A stretch of 64,000 nt of DNA from Lachnospiraceae bacterium UBA7050. GTDB taxonomy: Bacteria; Bacillota; Clostridia; Lachnospirales; Lachnospiraceae. The stretch lies in contig DLAJ01000037.1 in assembly GCA_002493905.1 (NCBI GenBank), positions 1 through 64,000 of the forward strand, written 5' to 3'. The position numbers and the translations under genes are program-made. Each line of letters begins with the position of its first letter. The first letter of the stretch is position 1. Positions 59,107 to 64,000 of this stretch are shown here, piece by piece. The notes beneath the pieces were generated by a model. That model worked only from the letters and a program-made list of their open reading frames with translations, did no database searches and was not told the DNA's origin.

Positions 59107-62076
59107 TTGGATAAATATGAATATAAGTTACGCGCGGAGGAGATCAAGGATTTAATTTCCCGGAAAGAATATGCCGAGGCGATGGCGATTGCAGATACCA
59201 TTGACTGGCGCAGAGTGAAAAACATATCTATGCTGACGATGGTCAGCGACCTGTATAAGATCAACCGGAAGTATGACGTCAGCCGCGACATGCTTTTATT
59301 AGCATATGACAGATATCCAGGGGGAAGGACAATCGTATTTTCACTTTGCGAGCTGTCCATCAAGCTTGGAGAGTTTGTACAGGCAGTTGAATATTATAAG
59401 GAATTTGTGCGCGTCGCCCCAAACGACAGCGGACGTTTTATTTTGAAATATAAAATTTATGATGCACAGGAAGTTTCTTTGGAAGAACGCATTCATGTGC
59501 TGGAGGAGTTTAAGGCGGTGGATTACCGCGAAAAGTGGGGCTATGAGCTTGCTTTTTTATATCACCGTGCAGGATTGGAGCGCCAGTGTGTGGCGGAGTG
59601 TGATGAGATTATCATCACGTTTGGCGAGGGCAAATATGTCGTTAAGGCGATGGAACTGAAAATGCTGCATCAGCCGCTTACGCCTGTACAGCAGGAACTA
59701 TATGATAACCGCAACGGAAAGAAACGGTCCGGCGCCAGAAAAAATACGGCGCCTGCCGTATCGGGTGCGCAGGTTCCGGAAGATGGCGCAGAACCGGCGG
59801 CCGTACAGACGGTCCGGGGGACGGGCACGCCGGAGCTTGATATTCACGTTAAGACATTGGATATGGGAAATAAATATAATACGCTGAATATTCAGGAAGC
59901 GCTTGCCAACAGCATGAAAGAGATCATGGCAAAGGATGCGCTGGACGCAGAGGCACAGCGCAAGCAGGCGGAGGCGCAGAAAAGAGTTGAGGAAGCGCAG
60001 CGCAGGCAGGCGGACGAGGAGGAAAAGATCCGCCGCGAGGAAGAAGAACGGCGTCAGGAGCAATACAGGCAGGAAGAAGAACAGCGCAGAATGGCGGAAG
60101 TGGAGATGCGCCGCAGACAGGCGGAGGCGCAGCGGATTGCCCTTGAGAAGGAGAAACTTGAGATCGAGCGCGAACGTCTGGCTTTAGAGCAGGAGCGTCA
60201 GGCAATGCAGGCCGCAAAGCAGGACCTTCCGTTTGATCCGAATATGGATGCGGAAAGTCTGGTGCGCGATATCGCGGAGCGCGCTGCGAAGTCAGCGGAA
60301 AAAGGCTACGATCACATTTTGTCAATGGAAAACGACGGGCAGATCAGTCTTGTTGTGCCGGAGGAGTCCCGTGTGGAAAAACAGATTACGGGACAGCTCA
60401 GCATAGAGGAAGTGCTGAAAGAATGGGAGCGCATGAAGCGCGCGAGTGACCAGAAGAGCATGGATGACTTAAAACAGCGTGTGCTGCAGCAGACCGGCGA
60501 GATGTTTACTGCGTTTGACCGGAGCGCAAAGTCGGGGCTTTTAGAAGGATTAGAGGATGAAAACAGTACCTTGTCCAATCTGCCCATAGAGCCGCTTGCA
60601 CCGCCCCCGAAGCCCAAAACAGAGACGGAGATTTTTGCGGAGTCTGTGTTAAATGATGAGGGTCTGGAGGGCGAGGATCTTCCTGAAGTGGAGGAACTCA
60701 CGGAGATTGAGGATATGTCCGATACTTCCGAATATGAAGCACTTGAAAAGCTCCCGGAGGATGACAGTTCAGAGGAAGATGCGTGGGAGGATGAGCCCGA
60801 TGCGGCTCAGGAAGAGGAGCATTCCACGCCGGAACAGGACGGGCAGCAGGAGAAACCGGAAGACATCGGAAATGCTGAAGACGGTGACAGCGGAGCAGAA
60901 ACGGCCGTTAGGAACCGCGAGGCAGATGCACAGAATGCTGGTGATGCAGAGCTGGATTATGTCGTTGATACTGCGATGATGGGGACGGTGATTGAAGCGC
61001 TCGAGGCGCAGGGAATCGGCGAAACAGCCAATGCTGCGGACGCACGGCAGGATGCCGCGGGACTAGAAGAAGCCGAGGAGGGAACAGATTCCGCAGCGGA
61101 GACAGACAATGCGGCAGCAGATGAGGTGGGTGCGGATACGAAAGAACTGCAGAGCGCAATCATCGAGGCTGAGCTGGAAGAGCGCAACGCGAAAAAAGAG
61201 AAAGCTGCGCGCCGTGCCAAGGAAAAAGAGACGGTTTTTGACACGGTTGAAATGCGGAGCGTTGCCGATAAACTAATTGAGAATGCGGAGCGTGAGATCC
61301 GGGGGGACAGCGAGCCTTCCGCGCCGTCGAGAATGCTGACGGAGGATGAGAAGGAGCTGTTTGGTGCGCTGATCCAGACGGACCAGATGAAGAACCAGAT
61401 TGCGGCGGCAATTGATAAAATCAGCCTTGCCGCTTATACGGGCAATGTTATTATTACGGGTGAGAATGGTTCCGGCACGATCACGCTGGCAAAAAATCTG
61501 ATTAAGAGCGTGCAGATGTCCGACCGTAATTTTTCGGGAAGGGTGGCGCGTATATCAGGAGCAGCGCTTGATAAAAAGAATATTTCCGCGACGCTTTCCA
61601 AACTGCGGGGCGGGGCCTTGATCATAGAAAAAGCGAACGGTATGAGCGCGGAATCTCTGGGTAAGCTGACGCAGTATCTGGAGCAGGAAAGCGAAGGAAT
61701 GATTGTAATATTAGAAGATACCAAGATGGAAATGCGCAAGTGCATCAATAAAAATCCGGCGCTTTCGGAGAATTTTAATGCGCGCATTGATATCAATGCC
61801 ATGGATAATGACGCACTTGTCGCTTATGCGAGGGACTATGCGTACGAGAAGGAATACAGCATTGATGATCTCGGCATTCTTGCACTGTATACAAGGATTT
61901 CCGATCTGCAGACCGGAGACCATAATGTGACGCTTGCAGAAGTGCGTGAGATTATTGATGAGGCGATCTGGAGTGCAAACCGGAAAAGTCCGAAACATTT
62001 TGTTGATATTTTGTCCGGAAAACGATATGATGATGAGGATATGATCGTATTAAGAGAGAAAGATTTCATATGTTAA
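59107..62076 (+). CDS. Very large TPR/coiled-coil protein with degenerate AAA module
   Basis: A 989-residue cytosolic protein. Residues about 1-190 are TPR-like helices (LISRKEYAEAMAIADTIDW; LGEFVQAVEYYKEFV). Residues about 275-375 are a charged coiled coil of EEERRQEQYRQEEEQRRM type. Residues about 480-700 are acidic and disordered-looking. The last 230 residues have the outline of an AAA ATPase, but Walker A reads GENGSGTI (785-792) with Thr in place of Lys, and Walker B reads LIIEKA with Glu841-Lys842 instead of Asp-Glu, so ATP hydrolysis is unlikely. Start taken as TTG at 59107, five bases after AGGTGG; GTG at 59098 is an alternative. It overlaps no gene but abuts glgB. Function unknown. 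Confidence 0.75.
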   Translation: MDKYEYKLRAEEIKDLISRKEYAEAMAIADTIDWRRVKNISMLTMVSDLYKINRKYDVSRDMLLLAYDRYPGGRTIVFSLCELSIKLGEFVQAVEYYKEFVRVAPNDSGRFILKYKIYDAQEVSLEERIHVLEEFKAVDYREKWGYELAFLYHRAGLERQCVAECDEIIITFGEGKYVVKAMELKMLHQPLTPVQQELYDNRNGKKRSGARKNTAPAVSGAQVPEDGAEPAAVQTVRGTGTPELDIHVKTLDMGNKYNTLNIQEALANSMKEIMAKDALDAEAQRKQAEAQKRVEEAQRRQADEEEKIRREEEERRQEQYRQEEEQRRMAEVEMRRRQAEAQRIALEKEKLEIERERLALEQERQAMQAAKQDLPFDPNMDAESLVRDIAERAAKSAEKGYDHILSMENDGQISLVVPEESRVEKQITGQLSIEEVLKEWERMKRASDQKSMDDLKQRVLQQTGEMFTAFDRSAKSGLLEGLEDENSTLSNLPIEPLAPPPKPKTETEIFAESVLNDEGLEGEDLPEVEELTEIEDMSDTSEYEALEKLPEDDSSEEDAWEDEPDAAQEEEHSTPEQDGQQEKPEDIGNAEDGDSGAETAVRNREADAQNAGDAELDYVVDTAMMGTVIEALEAQGIGETANAADARQDAAGLEEAEEGTDSAAETDNAAADEVGADTKELQSAIIEAELEERNAKKEKAARRAKEKETVFDTVEMRSVADKLIENAEREIRGDSEPSAPSRMLTEDEKELFGALIQTDQMKNQIAAAIDKISLAAYTGNVIITGENGSGTITLAKNLIKSVQMSDRNFSGRVARISGAALDKKNISATLSKLRGGALIIEKANGMSAESLGKLTQYLEQESEGMIVILEDTKMEMRKCINKNPALSENFNARIDINAMDNDALVAYARDYAYEKEYSIDDLGILALYTRISDLQTGDHNVTLAEVREIIDEAIWSANRKSPKHFVDILSGKRYDDEDMIVLREKDFIC

Positions 62077-62147
62077 AAAAGAAACGGCGCTTTGCACATT
62101 TTCAGAGAGTGAGGCGCAGCGGGTCAAAGCTGAAGGGGGTATTTGGG

Positions 62148-64000
62148 ATGGCGGAAAAGAAGGCGGCTGTCGTGAAAAATGCAGAGGCGACCGACAAGAA
62201 CGCGCGGGATTTACTGCGCGATCAGGACGAGGGGAGCGTATTTATTTCTGATGCGGATATGTTCGTATTCGGGCAGGGTTCGCATTATGATATTTACAAA
62301 AAACTGGGTGCGCATCCGTGTGTGAAGGACGGGAAAGCAGGCGTCTATTTTGGCGTTTGGGCACCGCATGCGGCAAGTGTACACGTATTTGGCAGCTTTA
62401 ACGGATGGGATGAAGGCGGGTACTTCATGGAGCGGCTGGGGGACATCGGAATTTATGCGGCGTTTGTTCCCGAAGCAAAGGTTGGGGACATGTATAAGTT
62501 CCTGATCTTTACTCATGACGGAAGAAAGCTTTATAAGGCGGACCCGTTTGCAAATTACGCGGAGCTGAGGCCCGGTACGGCATCTGTGATCACCGATATT
62601 TCCAAATTAAAATGGTCGGATTCGGCTTGGATGGAAGAGCGGGCGCAGAAAGAGCATGAAAAAGAACCGATGGCGATTTATGAGTGCCATGTCGGGTCGT
62701 TTATGAAACATCCGAATGGAACGGCGGACGGGTTTTACAATTATCGTGAGTTTACCGACCGGATTGTGGAATACTTAAAAGAAATGAAATATACACATGT
62801 GGAACTGATGGGTATTGCAGAGCATCCGTTTGACGGTTCTTGGGGATATCAGGTGACCGGGTATTTTGCGCCTACCTCGCGTTACGGGACGCCGGAAGAT
62901 TTTCAGTATCTCGTCAATACGCTGCACCGCAATCATATTGGCGTGATCTTAGACTGGGTTCCCGCACATTTTCCCAAGGACGCGCACGGACTGGCGGATT
63001 TTGACGGGGAAGCGCTTTACGAATATCCCGATCCACGGATGGGTGAACATCCCGACTGGGGAACAAAGATTTTTAACTATGCCAAAAATGAGGTACGCAA
63101 TTTCCTGATCGCAAACGCATTGTTCTGGCTAAAAGAATTCCATGTGGATGGTCTGCGTGTGGATGCGGTTGCCTCCATGCTCTATCTTGATTACGGGAAA
63201 AGCAGCGGCAACTGGGTGCCGAATAAATACGGCGGGCATGAGAATCTGGATGCGATTGAGTTTTTCAAACACTTGAATTCGGTTGTGAAGGGCTTAAATA
63301 CGGGCGCGATCACGATTGCGGAGGAGTCCACGGCGTGGCCGAAGGTTACGGCATCACCGGAAGACGACGGTCTTGGCTTTACGTTTAAGTGGAATATGGG
63401 TTGGATGCATGACTTCTGCGATTACATGAAGCTGGACCCGCTGTTTCGCAAAAATAACCATCATAAGATGACGTTTGCAATGAGCTATAACAGCTCCGAA
63501 AAATATATACTGCCGCTTTCCCATGACGAGGTTGTGCATCTGAAATGCTCCATGGTGAATAAAATGCCGGGCTATCAGGTTGACAAATACGCGAATCTCC
63601 GCGTCGGCTATACTTATATGTTTGGTCATGCGGGAAAGAAGCTGCTTTTTATGGGACAGGATTTTGCGCAGGAACGTGAATGGAGCGAGGCGCGTGAGCT
63701 TGACTGGTATCTGCTTGGAAATCCTCTTAATAGGGGTATGCAGGATTATGTGAAAGAGCTTCTCAAACTGTACCGCAAATACCCATGCTTGTATGAGATC
63801 GATCACGACTGGGCGGGCTTTGAATGGATTAACGCCAACGATGGGGACAGGAGTATTTACAGCTTCTTTAGAAAAGGAAGCACGGACAAAAACCGTCTGT
63901 TGTTTGTTTTGAATATGACGCCGATGCAGCGTGAGGATTTCCGTGTCGGCGTGCCGCAGAAGAAGAAATATAAACTGCTCTTAAACAGTGATGATGTGCG
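62148..64000 (+). CDS. glgB: 1,4-alpha-glucan branching enzyme (partial at the right edge)
   Basis: The window ends inside this gene; 617 codons are visible and no stop is reached. It makes alpha-1,6 branches in glycogen. An N-terminal CBM48 domain (GVWAPHAASVHVFGSFNGW) is followed by the GH13 barrel with nucleophile region GLRVDAVASML, acid/base in ITIAEEST, and the LSHDEVVH transition-state aspartate. The ATG at 62148 has AGGGGG at about nine bases; an in-frame ATG at 62070 overlaps the end of the previous gene and would add 26 mostly basic residues. Other glycogen genes, if present, lie beyond the window. Confidence 0.95.
   Translation, partial: MAEKKAAVVKNAEATDKNARDLLRDQDEGSVFISDADMFVFGQGSHYDIYKKLGAHPCVKDGKAGVYFGVWAPHAASVHVFGSFNGWDEGGYFMERLGDIGIYAAFVPEAKVGDMYKFLIFTHDGRKLYKADPFANYAELRPGTASVITDISKLKWSDSAWMEERAQKEHEKEPMAIYECHVGSFMKHPNGTADGFYNYREFTDRIVEYLKEMKYTHVELMGIAEHPFDGSWGYQVTGYFAPTSRYGTPEDFQYLVNTLHRNHIGVILDWVPAHFPKDAHGLADFDGEALYEYPDPRMGEHPDWGTKIFNYAKNEVRNFLIANALFWLKEFHVDGLRVDAVASMLYLDYGKSSGNWVPNKYGGHENLDAIEFFKHLNSVVKGLNTGAITIAEESTAWPKVTASPEDDGLGFTFKWNMGWMHDFCDYMKLDPLFRKNNHHKMTFAMSYNSSEKYILPLSHDEVVHLKCSMVNKMPGYQVDKYANLRVGYTYMFGHAGKKLLFMGQDFAQEREWSEARELDWYLLGNPLNRGMQDYVKELLKLYRKYPCLYEIDHDWAGFEWINANDGDRSIYSFFRKGSTDKNRLLFVLNMTPMQREDFRVGVPQKKKYKLLLNSDDV

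Overview
The window looks like chromosomal DNA of an anaerobic, gut-type Clostridia, most likely a Lachnospiraceae. This is inferred from strong purine-rich ribosome binding sites, TTGACA/TATAAT-type promoters with 17-base spacers, GntR/YtrA-ABC export cassettes, a FeoA-FeoB fusion, a SigV/RsiV pair, a FloT-like flotillin, and several genes recognisable as Lachnospiraceae proteins of unknown function. I see no insertion sequence, prophage, CRISPR array or rRNA operon. The only tRNA I see is a tRNA-Lys(CUU). Base composition was judged by eye, not computed.

Layout. 1-9.5 kb: two GntR-controlled ABC-2 export operons flank a BlaI repressor and a BlaR1-like M56 membrane protease whose C-terminus is an Asp-box, propeller-like region; a nucleotidyltransferase gene with a possibly leaderless mRNA follows. 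9.5-16.3 kb: GH2 beta-galactosidase translationally coupled to a CPA2 antiporter, a possible PD-(D/E)XK protein, and an M18 aminopeptidase. 16.3-29.5 kb: a ParE-type toxin-antitoxin pair, a CDP-alcohol phosphatidyltransferase-phospholipase D fusion, cysK, a two-permease ABC exporter, two unknown surface proteins, a conventional cardiolipin synthase, tandem RNA-hairpin modules, a Na/Pi cotransporter and a HAD phosphatase. 29.5-36.4 kb: a NatAB-like exporter followed by a third GntR-controlled ABC operon. 36.5-48.3 kb: a TPR/DUF4037 pair, a CmpB-type membrane protein, aroA, sigV-rsiV, an unknown protein convergent with rsiV, flotillin preceded by a partial duplication of its own 5' end, a TraX-like protein, an orphan glycoside-hydrolase-like protein and a protein with a GGSDGPTSIF motif. 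48.3-64 kb: feoAB fusion, two small exported proteins behind a consensus promoter, a REC-HD-GYP protein beside a hemerythrin-REC protein, tRNA-Lys, pepP-tatD-ksgA, a very large TPR/coiled-coil/degenerate AAA protein, and glgB running off the right end.

Themes. Much of the window concerns the envelope: five ABC-2 exporters in about 36 kb, an antibiotic-sensor-like BlaI/M56 pair, a lysozyme-type SigV/RsiV circuit, two phospholipid synthesis enzymes and a flotillin. The three GntR genes each have a TTGACA-17-bp promoter with an inverted repeat covering or abutting the -10, which suggests autoregulation by one common layout. The most unusual items are the propeller-bearing M56 protein, the flotillin leader duplication that leaves a 25-residue membrane peptide, the tandem hairpin modules at 26.5-26.7 kb, the diiron-hemerythrin/c-di-GMP signalling pair and the pseudo-AAA protein. 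All functional statements are from reading the sequence; no database search was run.
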